Notes under the pieces: model-generated
The model's input: only the letters and a program-made list of their open reading frames with translations
Told to the model about the DNA's origin: nothing
The model's database searches: none
In this document: positions 1 to 11,526 of the stretch, one piece after another
Position numbering within the stretch: the stretch's first letter is position 1
How the letters are laid out: every line of letters begins with the position of its first letter
Made by a program: the position numbers and the translations under genes
NCBI RefSeq assembly: GCF_910592395.1
Contig: NC_088326.1
Span: 3,787,001 to 3,851,000, forward strand
Reading direction: 5' to 3'
Length of the DNA stretch: 64,000 nt
Source of the DNA: Lineus longissimus
Lineage: Eukaryota > Nemertea > Pilidiophora > Heteronemertea > Lineidae

Positions 1-290
1 CCCAAAATTAGGGTAGGTAGGTAGGCATTTTTATTTTATAATTTTGGACCTCAATTTCCTAGGTTCCACATAATAGACAAATAATTTTACATGTTTTCGT
101 CATGTTTCATTCCTGTGACTGTGTCCACTCCATGTACATGTAGGCCCTATGTACATGTAGGAATGTAGGTTTTCATGCATTTGAATAACATCATTGTTTT
201 CAATCAGAAACTGCAGTGACATGCACTTGATAGTATTGTGGGAGAAGTGAACCATCATTGGTTTCAATGCTTTAGCATGCAGAATTCCTT

Positions 291-344
291 TTTAGCTCAC
301 CTCTTAGCAGAGGTGAGCTTATCCCATACCGTGGCGTCCGTCGT

Positions 345-388
<44 letters not shown>

Positions 389-1429
389 CGTCGTCCGTTA
401 GCAGGGCACGTTTCGTAACTGTTGGAGCTATTGAGTTGAAACTTGGTACACATGTACCCTTATGTAATGACACCTTGGAGACCAAGTTTCAGTCCGATTT
501 GTTTCATGGTTTGGCCACCAGGGGGCCAAACGTTAAAAGTGAAAATATGCAATATCTCCCTCAATAGTAGTCGGGAAATTTTGAAAAAAATATGGTAGGT
601 ACTTCTAGCAAAGGTGCATCATATATCCTCCGGGTTTTTGATTTGACCTCCTTTTCAAGGTCACAGAGGTCAAATGGTGTAAATTGGCCGTTAGGATGTA
701 ACGATGGCACGTTTCTAAACTGCAATGACTATTGATACCAAATTTGGTACACATTTACCCCTTAGTCAGGTGATCTCAGGGACCGAAGTTTGGTCCAATA
801 TGATTCACCACTTGACCACCAGGGGGCAAAATCCAAAAACCTTAAAAATGTGATTATTCCTTAACTTCTTGCCCGATTGCCACCAATTTGATATCATGGG
901 TACATCTAACCACCATACAGTATATGTCACACAGGTTTTCAATTTGACCTTCTTGTCAAGGTCACAGAGGTCAAATGACGTAAATTCGCCGTCAGGCCGT
1001 AACTATGGCACGTTTCTTAACTGCAATGACTATTGATCACAAATTAAGTACACATGTACCCCTTGGTCAGGTGATCTCAGGTACCGAAGTTTGGTGCGAT
1101 CTGATTTGCCGTTTGGCTTCCAGGGAGGGGGCCAAATCCTAAATTCATCAAAATGCCATTATTCCTAGTAATGACTTGCCCGATTGGCACCAATTTTATA
1201 TCATAGGTACATCTAATTCTAACAACCATTCAATGTGTCAACCGGGTCTTCTTTGATTTGACCTACTTTTCAAGGTCACAGAGGTCGAATGTACTGTAAA
1301 TTGGCCATTTTGGGGAAATTGTAATTGCTTGGACCTACATCAAACCTAACACTACAATGACACAATACCATGCTCTTTATCCATCTTTCCTCCACATGAG
1401 GTGAGCACAATGGCCCTGGCCATTTCATT
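291..1429. repeat. Dispersed repeat with AGCTCACC hairpin and (CGT)n tract, copy 1
   Basis: The element opens with a short hairpin (AGCTCACCTC, GCAGAGGTGAGCT), followed by a (CGT)n microsatellite at about 339-397. Its right end reads GAGGTGAGC, the inverse of the GCTCACCTC at the left. The body holds imperfect sub-repeats of about 300 bp, each marked by a block like CAAGGTCACAGAGGTC at about 657, 957 and 1273. A near-identical copy lies at 3688-4777. No transposase is visible, so this is a non-autonomous element. ORFs through it are CGT-repeat artefacts. Confidence 0.8.
339..397. repeat. (CGT)n microsatellite
   Basis: Nearly uninterrupted CGT repeat inside the copy 1 element. The corresponding tract in copy 2 (about 3736-3782) is shorter, so the tract varies in length between copies. 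Confidence 0.9.
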
Positions 1430-1843
1430 TGATCTGGTATAAGTAAATGCTTGCTCAGATGCAAACTATGCTTTCTTTTATGACCTGATGAGGCGTCTAC
1501 ATATTCAACTCTATGTTTAGTCCGAGGAAGATAACTAGCTCCTGGAACTGGGGATTTGTAGGCTATCCATGCACTTGGAACACCAATCTCCAAGAGTGCG
1601 TCCTTTAGTTCTGTAGCCCCTTTTGGTGCATTGAATTGAAAGACCTCTGGTTTTAGCAGAAAATGAAAGTTCCTTATAATGTTCGAATCGGAAAAGCTCC
1701 GTCCGTTGATGTTTTGTTCATACGTGAACGGATTCCAATGAATGTGCTGCTTATGATGGCTAACATATTCTTCCAATATTTGTCTAAGAAATGGAATGTC
1801 CGGTAGCTTTTTCAGTAAATCAGTAGATCTTCCCTCTGTGGCT
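1400..1843 (-). CDS. Unidentified ORF or exon fragment, minus strand
   Basis: A minus-strand reading frame runs from just after a stop near 1843 to about 1430, then continues into the adjacent repeat, which supplies its apparent C-terminus. The translated segment (for example KLPDIPFLRQILEEYV, then GATELKDALLEIGVPSAWIAY) has mixed composition with no low complexity and reads like genuine protein. I do not recognise the family. There is no methionine start; TTG at 1776 is not a credible eukaryotic start. It could be an internal exon of a host gene, or a piece of a decayed transposon gene cut off by the repeat inserted at about 1429. A second minus-strand ORF at 1914-2099 might be a neighbouring fragment, but nothing proves this. 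Confidence 0.35.
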
Positions 1844-3637
1844 CAGGAATCCATGATCTCCCTCTGTCGCCTGAACAAGTAGGGATTCATTCATTTCCCT
1901 GAACATGGAGATTCTAAGATTTCCCTCTTGAGTTGGTATGGCTCAATAGGAAATCTGTCTTTCTGGCCTGAAGAAACAAAACATTTCTTGATATTTCATG
2001 CATCAGTTTTGAAGTGACTTGTGGCACCGTGTGGACATGTGTGAAAAACCCTGATTTGTTGTGGTTGTGTAGTTCAGTCATTCTGTAGACATGCACCAAT
2101 CATTGCCTGTCGATTGTCTGGCATGGCGCCAAGACGAACAGTCATTAAAGGTCTTAATCTGCGAGACTGATAAACATTAAAGGAGAAGTCTGGTAATATA
2201 CTGACCATGGTCACAACAGTACTCTATGTGTACAAAAGGAGAACAGCAATTCATCCTAAACTATTAGTCTGCAAGAAGTAGTGGTAACACTGTGTCTAAC
2301 AGTCTTGCCCTTCATAAATAAGGACAGTAACTATTGTGATGGTTGTTGGGAAAAAAAATTGAAGATGATTCACTTGGCTCCTTTTGCAACTGTCCTAATC
2401 ATGTGTATGTATTCATTGCCAACTTACCTGTAAATACTGGCCACTTGCGGCCTTGTAAATATTTGTATATTTTTGTTGCAACTTGGCCTTGTATAGATGT
2501 GGAAAATAGTCCTACTCATTTGTGCAATTGTTTGCAAGTGTGAAAGTGTCTGGTCACGACTAAAAGTTCTGTTATAGTTTCTATTTAATTCAGTTATGTG
2601 CTCTGTTTAGTTATGTTAGTTTTTATGTTAGTGCCAATTGTGTTGAACTCATAACGAAATTTTGAAATGGTGACTTCTCATCAAAATGACATGGGGGACT
2701 GCACCATTAAATTGGTGAAGAAGCTGCTATTGGTTATGTTGTGAAGACACGTGATGTGCTCCATTCCGATGTGAGATCTGCAAGTACTGTAATGAAGATC
2801 AAAAGTATACATTCCCACAAACTTGGTAGAGTTGCTGCCATGTTCTTCACGGTTTGAACCGATGTCAACAACTGTTCAACTCCAACTTGTAAAGATCGAC
2901 ATTTCTAATTGGTCACACTTGGTAGATTATGGAACAAAGTGTTTTGTTGAGGTTTAATTTGTATGCTTTATTTATCCTGTCACTAATCCTATTATTTGTA
3001 TATTGTCAATCTTTTAAAACTCTTCTTTTATCGCATCACTTAATAGGAAATGGTATGATTGTATCACATGGATGTGAAGTGTGCTCTGCTATATGCGTCA
3101 TGGTCATTTTGTGCACAACCCGACCTTGCCAATAACTCAATGTCTGTCTTTGGCCCCGAGCACTTATTTGCCAGAGTGGGTCACACACCAGAAACTTGGT
3201 GGTCGCATCTTGAAAACTTGCACCATTTCCTGTTAAGGTGATGAGATAACACTGAAGTAGTTTTAGACTTTAGTTATTGGAGTATGACCAATCATAAACC
3301 TGTAGATGTCCTAATAAAGCGTTTTCACTAAGAGGTGTATAATATGAAAAAAAAGTGGTCCAATATCTCAACTCTTGTGTGGATATTGTACTCCTTACAA
3401 AAAAAATTAAAATGCCCAAAAAATATAAAAATATGTACAGTTGCTTCTCAAGGGATTTGTATTAAATAATGTTGATGTACATGTAAATATCATTCCTTCT
3501 TCTGGTGATGTGAATATAAAGATCATGGTGCCCTTGCGAATGTCATACTCCTGTAAAATGTCATGTAATGTTCTGGACTGTAGTGCTTTCATGTGATGTT
3601 AGTCATCGTTTGGGATATTATAAAACAAGCACAGTGT
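1844..3637. other. AT-rich sequence with no recognised gene
   Basis: Only short ORFs occur here, none with recognisable domains or splice context. It has no counterpart in units A or B, so it is flank outside the tandem array. Confidence 0.5.
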
Positions 3638-3676
3638 GACCAGTTGGTTAGTTATTTAATAACTAACCAACTGGTC
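3638..3676. repeat. 39-bp near-perfect palindrome
   Basis: GACCAGTTGGTTAGTTATT is followed directly by its reverse complement, with one central mismatch. It sits 11 bp left of the second (CGT)n repeat and may be a tiny foldback element or part of that repeat's target site. Confidence 0.85.
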
Positions 3677-3687
3677 GCTCTAATATT

Positions 3688-3741
3688 TTTAGCTCACCTC
3701 TTAGCAGAGGTGAGCTTATCCCATACCGTGGCGTCCGTCGT

Positions 3742-3773
<32 letters not shown>

Positions 3774-4777
3774 CGTCGTCCGTTAGCAGGGCACATTTCG
3801 TAATAGTTAAAGCTATTGAGTTGAAACTTGGTACACATGTACCCTTATGTAATGACACCTGGGAGACCAAGTTTCGGTCCGAATCGTTTCATGCTTTGCA
3901 ATATCTCCTTTAATAGTAGTCGGGAAATTTTGAAAAAAATATGGTAGGTACTTCTAGCAAAGGTGCATCATATCTCCTCCGGGTTTTTGATTTGACCTCC
4001 TTTTCAAGGTCACAGAGGTCAAATGGTGTAAATTAGCCGTTAGGATGTAACGATGGCACGTTTCTAAACTGCAATGACTATTGATACCAAATTTGGTACA
4101 CATTTACCCCTTAGTCAGGTGATCTCAGGGACCAAAGTTTGGTCCAATATGATTCACCACTTGACCACCAGGGGGCAAAATCCAAAAACCTTAAAAATGT
4201 GATTATTCCTTAACTTCTTGCCCGATTGCCACCAATTTGATATCATGGGTACATCTAACCACCATACAGTATATGTCACACAGGTTTTCAATTTGACCTT
4301 CTTGTCAAGGTCACAGAGGTCAAATGACGTAAATTCGCCGTCAGGCCGTAACTATGGCACGTTTCTTAACTGCAATGACTATTGATCACAAATTAAGTAC
4401 ACATGTACCCCTTGGTCAGGTGATCTCAGGTACCGAAGTTTGGTGCGATCTGATTTGCCGTTTGGCCTCCAGGGAGGGGGCCAAATCCTAAATTCTTCAA
4501 AATGCCATTATTCCTAGTAATGACTTGCCCGATTGGCATCAATTTTATATCATAGGTACATCTAATTCTAACAACCATTCAATGTGTCACCCGGGTCTTC
4601 TTTGATTTGACCTACTTTTCAAGGTCACAGAGGTCGAATGTACTGTAAATTGGCCATTTTGGGGAAATTGTAATTGCTTGGACCTACATCAAACCTAACA
4701 CTACATGACACAATACCATGCTCTTTATCCATCTTTCCTCCACATGAGGTGAGCACAATGGCCCTGGCCATTTCATT
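3688..4777. repeat. Dispersed repeat with AGCTCACC hairpin and (CGT)n tract, copy 2
   Basis: Near-identical to 291-1429 over its whole length, with a shorter (CGT)n tract and a small deletion near 3893-3900. It ends with the same GAGGTGAGCACAATGG block followed by CCATTTCATT. The high similarity of the two copies, 2.3 kb apart, indicates recent movement or a local duplication. Confidence 0.8.
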
Positions 4778-5224
4778 ATTCTCAGCACAGTGACACTTGT
4801 GCAGAGACAAGACCACAATTGATTTTTTAAGCCTTTTAGCAGTTAAATTGTCAATGTTTGACCGCGACGCATCAAAGAACGCGTGGTGTTGTGAATCTGA
4901 AATTTAGATTATGTTATTCCGGACAGTCGGGCAAGTAAATGGTGAAAAATAAAATGGTGATTGACCACGGAAATTTTTTGATAATCGACAAATTAGACAG
5001 ACTTGGATATTTCCACTCTTTTCAGCCAACTGGCAGAAAAAACTCAAAACACGCCCCCTATTACCCAATTAGCAAAATTCGAAATTAATTTTTTCATCAA
5101 ATAATTTCTTTATATCTTTAGACTTGCCACAACAAATATTTTTTCAATACCTCTCCAAATATGTACTTGAGAGATAAAAACATGCACTCGTCTAATTGCT
5201 CCAACCTATGAATATTCATTAGTG
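4778..5224. other. Unannotated AT-rich spacer
   Basis: No ORF with coding character and no match to the tandem units was seen. The sequence lies between the second (CGT)n repeat and the first stretch homologous to unit DNA at about 5225. Confidence 0.4.
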
Positions 5225-5265
5225 GTCTTGTCTCGTCAAATGTGCTTTTAATTTATTAACAGTTT

Positions 5266-5320
5266 TCACGACTTCCTGGTTATAAGCTCGGCGCTCTAAC
5301 CGCCCTGCCACTGATCCCTC
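5266..5320 (-). repeat. tRNA-like SINE head, antisense
   Basis: The reverse complement reads AGTGGCAGGGCGGTTAGAGC followed by a D-arm/anticodon-like stretch, resembling a degenerate tRNA 5' half with an A box. The same antisense block precedes the SINE in units A (21074-21131) and B (46569-46623). Confidence 0.5.
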
Positions 5321-5545
5321 TGATAAATGGAACCTGAAAGTCACTTTTATTTCTTCGATCAGTGTTGGGCGGCAGGCGGTACCGGTATATTGAAAACCAC
5401 TGGTTATGTCACGATGTGGGCAGACATGTTCTCAAATAAAAATGACCTTGTTCATGGCTATATTCATCTCCCCGAATAACACCCTCAGGAAATTTCGTAG
5501 AAATCACACAACTCAGATATTTCTAGGTTCCTGTCAGTACAGGAA

Positions 5546-5800
5546 GGTCAGTGGCGCAGTGGTTAGAGCACCGGGCTCATAATCAGGAGGTCGTGGGTTC
5601 GATTCTCGGAGGGGTAAGGCACTTAACCCTACTTGCTTCTCTCCACCCAGGAGTAGATGGGTACCTAGCTGGCAGAGATGACAAACTATGAATGTTAGTC
5701 CTGAGCGCTGTAAACACCAGAAATTTCCAGAAATGGGGCGCTGAGTGATGGGGAAATAGTGATGTCATAAGGGGATACAGGCCTGTGACAGATCTGTAAC
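5546..5800 (+). repeat. tRNA-derived SINE, relic-unit copy
   Basis: The head GTGGCGCAGTGGTTAGAGC fits a pol III A box, and GGTTCGATTCTC about 40 bases on fits a B box. The anticodon-position triplet is CAT, as in a Met-type tRNA. The tail contains AAGGCACTTAACCC, CTCTCCACCCAGG and GGGTACC. It is a SINE rather than a tRNA gene because the 3' acceptor arm is not maintained and the conserved tail follows. Confidence 0.75.
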
Positions 5801-5856
5801 ACTAACACGTAACACATAACATACACGGAGTTCTGACCTCACCCAATGTAAATGAG

Positions 5857-6822
5857 ATGAATGACTTGAAGAGGGATCTGGATTTAGGAATCGCTAGCGA
5901 TTGTCAGGATGGTCATTGCGAAGCAACTCATGGTATTTCATACCAAGAAGTTGTTGGTGGGATCCGGCGATTAAAGCGCGGAAAGGTGGACAGTAATCCT
6001 ATAATAATGTCAGATCTTTTTATCAATGGGGGTCAAAGGTTGAATGTGTATCTGTCACTTTTATTGAGTTCTATGATGAGACATGGTTATTGTCCCCGTG
6101 GTTTCCTTCAGACTAGGGTTATACCTATTCCAAAGAATAACAGAAAGTCTTTAAATGCCTCAGATAATTATCGAGGTATCTCTTTGAGTAGTATTATCGG
6201 AAAAATTGTGGATAACATTTTTCTTAAAAAGTATGAAACGGTTTTACAGACCTCGGATGCCCAATTTGGTTTTAAGGCTGGTGTGTCTACGGCGTCGTGC
6301 AATTCAATTGTAAATGAGGTTATCAATTATTATAAAAGCTGTAACACCGCAGTGTATTGTGTCTTGCTGGACGCTAGCCGGGCTTTTGATTGTGTGCATT
6401 TGGTTAAATTATTCCGTCTTTTGACTAAAAAGGGGTTGTGCCCTTTGGCGGCAAGGTTCCTGGCATCTCTTTATACCCAACAGCGTGTGAGAGTCCAATG
6501 GGGGGAATGTGTTTCAGCTGAATTTGCTGTTTCTAATGTTGTAAAACAAGGAGGGGTATTGTCTCCTATACTCTTTGGCATATATATTGATGAGTTCGTG
6601 TTGAATTTAAAAAAGGCTGGTTTTGGGTGCCATGTTGAAGACCTTTTTTGCGGTGTATTTGCCTACGCAGACGACCTTATCTTGCTTGCACCCTCATTAC
6701 GTGGCTTGAAGAAAGTGTTGAATATAGCAAGTTACTTTTCAATTGATTTTAATATTTCTTTCAATGGGTCAAAAAGTAAGTTTTTAGTTTTTGGGTCGGA
6801 AGATCCACCTAGATCTACCTAG
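5857..6822 (+). CDS. Non-LTR retrotransposon reverse transcriptase fragment
   Basis: This 321-residue ORF has the order of a LINE reverse transcriptase: a DNYRGISL block (RT motif 2 region), LDASRAFDCV (first catalytic Asp region), KQGGVLSPILFGIYID, and the active-site FAYADD at residues 268-273. The type resembles CR1/L2/Jockey-group LINEs. The N-terminal endonuclease is missing and the ORF stops just after KFLVFG. Downstream sequence keeps only scraps of the C-terminal region: a block like KPYMEGLFV follows the EGT block directly, whereas the relative at 48216-49367 has many codons between them. It is a dead, internally deleted copy inside the relic unit. Confidence 0.85.
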   Translation: MNDLKRDLDLGIASDCQDGHCEATHGISYQEVVGGIRRLKRGKVDSNPIIMSDLFINGGQRLNVYLSLLLSSMMRHGYCPRGFLQTRVIPIPKNNRKSLNASDNYRGISLSSIIGKIVDNIFLKKYETVLQTSDAQFGFKAGVSTASCNSIVNEVINYYKSCNTAVYCVLLDASRAFDCVHLVKLFRLLTKKGLCPLAARFLASLYTQQRVRVQWGECVSAEFAVSNVVKQGGVLSPILFGIYIDEFVLNLKKAGFGCHVEDLFCGVFAYADDLILLAPSLRGLKKVLNIASYFSIDFNISFNGSKSKFLVFGSEDPPRST

Positions 6823-7036
6823 AGCGATTTTATTTGAGGGCACACTTATCGAAGCCTTATATGGAGGGACTGTTTGTTTCATTGTCATGTAAATAGATTA
6901 TTGTAAACCTGCACCTAGCACCTTGCACAACTCTGTTAATGCACCGCGTTGACTATGTATACCATGTACTATTCCGTCCAAGACATTTTTGTCAGAATGT
7001 GTCAGAATATTTTCTTGACGAATAAACATATATACA
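6823..7036 (+). mobile_element. Decayed LINE 3' end with embedded host sequence
   Basis: The stretch contains the LINE 3' untranslated region (GCACCTAGCACC, then GACGAATAAACATATATAC). It matches the reverse complement of about 48087-48200, but has a 41-base piece of flanking DNA inserted at 6952-6992. That piece recurs directly downstream at 7051-7091. Confidence 0.65.
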
Positions 7037-7140
7037 ATAATGAGGAAAATACTATGTATACCATGTACTATTCCGTCCAAGACATTTTTGTACTTTCTTA
7101 TTACAATGAAATGCAATAAAATTATTTATGTAAATGTTTT

Positions 7141-10100
7141 AGTTCTTTTGATATCATTTTGATACGCATGTTCGGGAAACAGCCGGTGAGTATCGACGAA
7201 GAGAGTGCCGCTCTACGTCAACGACCGGTATTTATCCCTGCATCATACTCCATAAAGATACGGAGATATTATTACATTAAAAATAAATCACCACTATCAA
7301 TGGAATACACTTTCCAGATATACAACTGCAATAAAATTTAACGAGATATCGCGACGAAACCAGACTTTATACCGAGATGTATCCAAATTAATTCATTTTA
7401 CTAATAAAAGGAAATTGGAATAATCTCCATCATACTGCAGGATAACTAGTCAATATTTGTCAGCAATTCTGAATACGAGTAAATTCCTTGCCCTCACCGC
7501 CACGTCCAGTATTACTGACTTCCTGATAATGAAATAGACTGGTATGATATGAGATATCCAGGGCGTATAATGCGTGAGGTTTCCTAAGAAGACTGTCCAT
7601 ATACTGTGGACACTGTCGATCAGAATACTTGAAATATTGCTCATTATATTACGCATGGTTACAGATGTTGTTGGACGGGTTGTACTGGTACGGGCGTTGT
7701 CAATGGAGTATTTCTTTGAACACCCACTCTCACTACCCAAGACGTCATGTTAGCCCAAGGTCTGCTGATTGTCACACACCCCGAGACTTCTCACCGAACA
7801 CATATCCAAATGACCGAAGACAGATATAGATGCACGATCAACGACTGATTCGGAAATGAACACGGGGTGGTTTACCATGTCAAATGGAGTTGTCACAGAA
7901 TCACCAATATCTGAGCAAAAAACACTTAAAAACTCGGGAAGATCCCCAAATATTCCTAGTTTCGGTGGTGCAGCCGCAAGATAGCAATGACAGTAACTCA
8001 CAGTGGAAAAATCACGTCATTCGACCAAAGGAGTAAGCTGATATGCGTTCCTGAGTGCTCTGCGCCCATAGATTCATTATATATCTGATAATCCGGGCTA
8101 TTCAGAAATAGAAAGTAAAATAGCTCATCACAACCTGGATTTCATGGGCCTCGATGCGAAAATCAAGGATTTCTAAAGATTTCTGCTGGTTTCAATGCAA
8201 AACGTATCAACTGATACGCCACCTGGAAGCACTAAGATGAATTATTTTCAACACCTAAAGTACTCGGATTGATCTCCGTATATATACCACAACAGAATAT
8301 TTTTCTGTGCGCATCTGAATAAAATACCCACAGCTAAAATGACGCTCCCCTAATTGGCAGCCATCTTGACCCTCAATGTATTGACATTGCTCAGCTTCCA
8401 GACAACGCGCTATGGGCGGACAAGATAGTAAGCTTGAATATCACCTCTGCTTTGGAGAATGAATTGGTAGCTTACCGCGAGTATTCAAAAATGGTGGTGT
8501 CGTCTATTGTTTTAACCCAGTACTATTATTCCTATCACTGGTGGTCCAGGAGAAATAGAAATGCAGTTATACGCAATGCTGTAGTGCAGCTACGACGGAT
8601 CGCGCATGCGCTGTACTATAACCGTTCAACGTTCGCATGATCTGTACGGTACCTCGGACTAGGATTATAATCATCGTGTTAATTATCGCCCCGCAGGAAT
8701 TAATGTCCATCATTTTTTCTCGAGTGTTGAGTAACTTATGATAAACCTTCGGCTTTTCTGCGAAGCGCTACTGTAGTTAACGTGCATACGTATCCAATGT
8801 AAAGAATGTTTCTCATGTCCATGGATTCGATTCAAATGGCTTAGGTCTCGTTAGGAGTTTTCCCCAAATGTACGCGATAATGACGTGCCCCGTTAACAGT
8901 ACGTAACATCTATTTTAAAATGCGTTTCCAAAGTGATTGCATGAGGACAACCCATTTATATGAGTCGTATCGACGTATGTCACTGGAAATGCCCGATTCC
9001 CCTGATTCTGCAGGATGTTAAATCGGGCATTTTATTTCTTTAAATTAATCATAAGCGTCGCATTTGCTCCTAGCTCTGTTCACCATCCCAAATGGCAATA
9101 AAATCGAGGGTCAACCATTGAACTTTTGAGATATGTTGAATTTTGCACAAATCAGCGAAAAACGCACCAACTGGCACTGGACGGCATTTCAACACGGGGC
9201 CGACGCACATCCCAAGTTCAGTGTACACATACGTCGGCACTAACAGTAAATGCGTAGTTTCTTGTTAGCCGCCTATTGAGTAGCGCTCTAGGTTTCAGAA
9301 ATTTCAAAAAAACATGTGTTTGCCAAAACAACTGCTAAATCAACACTGACATACTATGAGGACCGAGAAATCAATGATTTTAGGAACTACGGTTAGGGCT
9401 TGGCCGCGCAAGAATACAAAAAAACCTCCCTAATGAGACCTTAAATTTGACTTAAAATGGCCGCCAAAAGAGATAAACGCGCGAATGTTCTCAGGTTCTT
9501 TGTTCATCAGTCCGGTGTTCCTCAAGAGTCAAGTGTCTTCCAGTCTCTTGGCCTGCAAAAACCCTTTCCAACCATTTTTTTATGCATTTACCATTCGGCA
9601 ACATGTTGGTGGGGGAAAAACATGATCCCTGACCCCTTGAATTGGTTGCACATGTACTGTCATGTTGGGATCGTCAACAGAATTCGAATGGACTAAGAAT
9701 ATCCTCTTATCATGTTATAAGTTTATTCACTATAATGTCCTAGACAAGAAGCCACATCAGGGCAAGAGTCGGATGACCAGCAATAGACAATAGATAGACT
9801 CTTGCGGCAAAAAACGCCAGTGAACGCCGGAGTTGGCGGCGAGTGTGCTGCGGGCTCAAGAGTACTCCTAATTTCCTATTTCTACTTTCTCTGAAACACT
9901 AAAATATTGCAATCGCAACTAAGATTTCAAACTTAGAAGACACCTACATAAGGTATCAAATGTCAGATGGATTTCCCCTAATACTGAACCACTGTATGAT
10001 CACTTGGAACTTATCATGTTAGAAGTCCTCCAATTTGAATCATATATGTTATACATTAATACACGTAATATCAAACATTCTAAATGCGTCCTGGTTTACT

Positions 10101-10700
10101 TCTTGCATAATGCTGGAAACTTGCAGTCTGGTAGGCCGACTTGACAAGCATAGTTTCTTACTCTAAATCTACTAAGACTGAGGAGAAGTTTATCACACGA
10201 GAGTTGAAATACAGAAAAAGTGAACATTACAACAAATGGCAGTTTCCGATTAATCTCTCAACTACAGTAACGTCAAGTCTGAGACGGCGACATAGCATGT
10301 CCTGGGACAAGAATGTCAAATGGCATAGAAAATGCCGGATGTAGTAAACTTAGTCAGTGTTTCACTTTCTTGGTGTAAAATTGCACTGCAAGAAGTTCTT
10401 AGGACAGCGTTGGGTCACTGTCTCATGGATATCCCTGTGGCCGTGGTTGGACATTATAAATCATGCTAGTTCCACTTTGTTGACACATCACGTCTACATG
10501 TACTTCTTCCTGCACCTCTGCGCTGCTTTGGCAGTTGTCGTCATTGCGACAATTTGACCCCCAACCGCACGACGGGCACCCTATTTTCCTGCATGGCTAC
10601 AACAGTACGAGGCACCAAGTCTTAGAGCAGTTTATCACTACAGACCAGCCAGGTTGTGCCAATAAATTTGATTGTACACGCTGAACAAAGTGTACATGTA
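7141..10700 (+). other. Unit 5' region, no recognised gene (unit A)
   Basis: The stretch matches about 30900-37800 in unit B and, in part, 53010-53204 and 63131-63900 in unit C. It has no convincing exon. Small ORFs such as 8434-8640 are shared with unit B (32665-32871) but begin with TTG, and similarity alone between near-identical duplicates does not show coding function. The missing N-terminal PFK exons were looked for here and not found. Confidence 0.5.
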
Positions 10701-10940
10701 GCATGGAATGGGTAGTTGTAAAACAAGAAACACAGAAACGAAACAGAAACACAGAAACGCAGAAACGAAACGCAGAAACGAAAATCAAACGGGTTTTCAT
10801 AAAAGTTGGAATCAAGCGGCACGCCGATACTTTCCTTGCCCAATCCGTTGTTATTGTCGTTTAAAAGTAAAATCTCAGGTTGGTGGGTTGCGGCCAGCCG
10901 GAATGCAATAGAGTTGTTGAGGGGATACATGGAGCAACTT

Positions 10941-10963
10941 GGGGGGGGGGGGGGGGGGGGGGG
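10941..10963. repeat. Poly-G run of about 23
   Basis: Uninterrupted G homopolymer inside the Mutator-like element; a second run of about 18 lies at 11230-11247. Such runs are prone to length error in sequencing and can form G-quadruplexes. Confidence 0.9.
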
Positions 10964-11390
10964 CGGCACGATATGGGTGAAGTCTTTTGAGGTGGTGGTG
11001 TAGTACTTTGGTAGGTTCGATTCGATTCCTACAGCATGTTATTTTAAATGAAGGTGCAGTGCAACATCTTGCCTTGTAGTGTTCAATTTACATGAAGTAC
11101 CAGGATCATCCTACAAATCCCGTCTGATGCAGCACTAAATGCAAGGTACGGTACCAGTACATGGGTGAATCATTTCGACGTTATGTGAGACGTGAGAGAC
11201 CAATTTTGGCGACTAGAATAGAGTAAAGTGGGGGGGGGGGGGGGGGGCGGGCGGGCATTAGACTTGGACTTGGAGTAACTCAATCTTGCCTGCCCAGCTG
11301 CTGCCTTTAAATAGTCCCTTTAAATATCTGTTTATGTTAATGAGGTTGCAGTAGGGAAGTTCAGCCTAGTGTCGTGCACAGGCCATGGAA

Positions 11391-11526
11391 TGTACAAAAG
11401 AACAGGACTCGCTATTCGAAGGACTATTTTCTATTTACGCCGTGTAGTACATACATGTAGTGTATTGGGGAGGTCAGTGTAAATAGAAAATAGTCCTTCG
11501 AATAGAGAGTCATGTTCTATTGTACA
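11391..11526. repeat. Internal inverted repeat in the Mutator-like element
   Basis: Arms of about 47 bases (left arm begins TGTACAAAAGAACAGGACTC, right arm ends TCATGTTCTATTGTACA) flank a loop of about 42 bases. It could be a second small foldback element nested inside the larger one. Confidence 0.75.

Larger units (their letters stand above)
5225..7040 (+). repeat. Relic of a further tandem unit (receptor gene absent)
   Basis: About 5225-5800 aligns with 21040-21600 in unit A and 46545-47220 in unit B, the stretch just upstream of the receptor gene. From 7041 on, sequence matches the unit 3' boundary (compare 30602). The intervening receptor gene, about 8-9 kb in unit A, is missing; a LINE fragment lies in its place. 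This looks like a unit reduced by a large deletion. Confidence 0.65.

Noticed and set aside
238-567. Arginine-rich ORFs through the (CGT)n tract
   Set aside because: The arginine run is an artefact of reading a CGT repeat.
5546-5620. Possible tRNA-Met gene
   Set aside because: A and B boxes are present, but the acceptor arm is not paired and a common SINE tail follows. The same unit recurs in the other two copies.
8434-8640. 68-codon ORF shared with unit B (32665-32871)
   Set aside because: Starts with TTG, and the similarity follows from recent duplication. There is no splice context or known domain.
9457-9696. 79-codon ORF beginning MAAKRDKRANVL
   Set aside because: It has an ATG, but unit B breaks it with a 400-bp insertion and has no matching frame. 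No domain was seen.
10708-10969. ORFs with poly-Pro or poly-Gly from the poly-G run
   Set aside because: Low-complexity translation inside a non-coding element.
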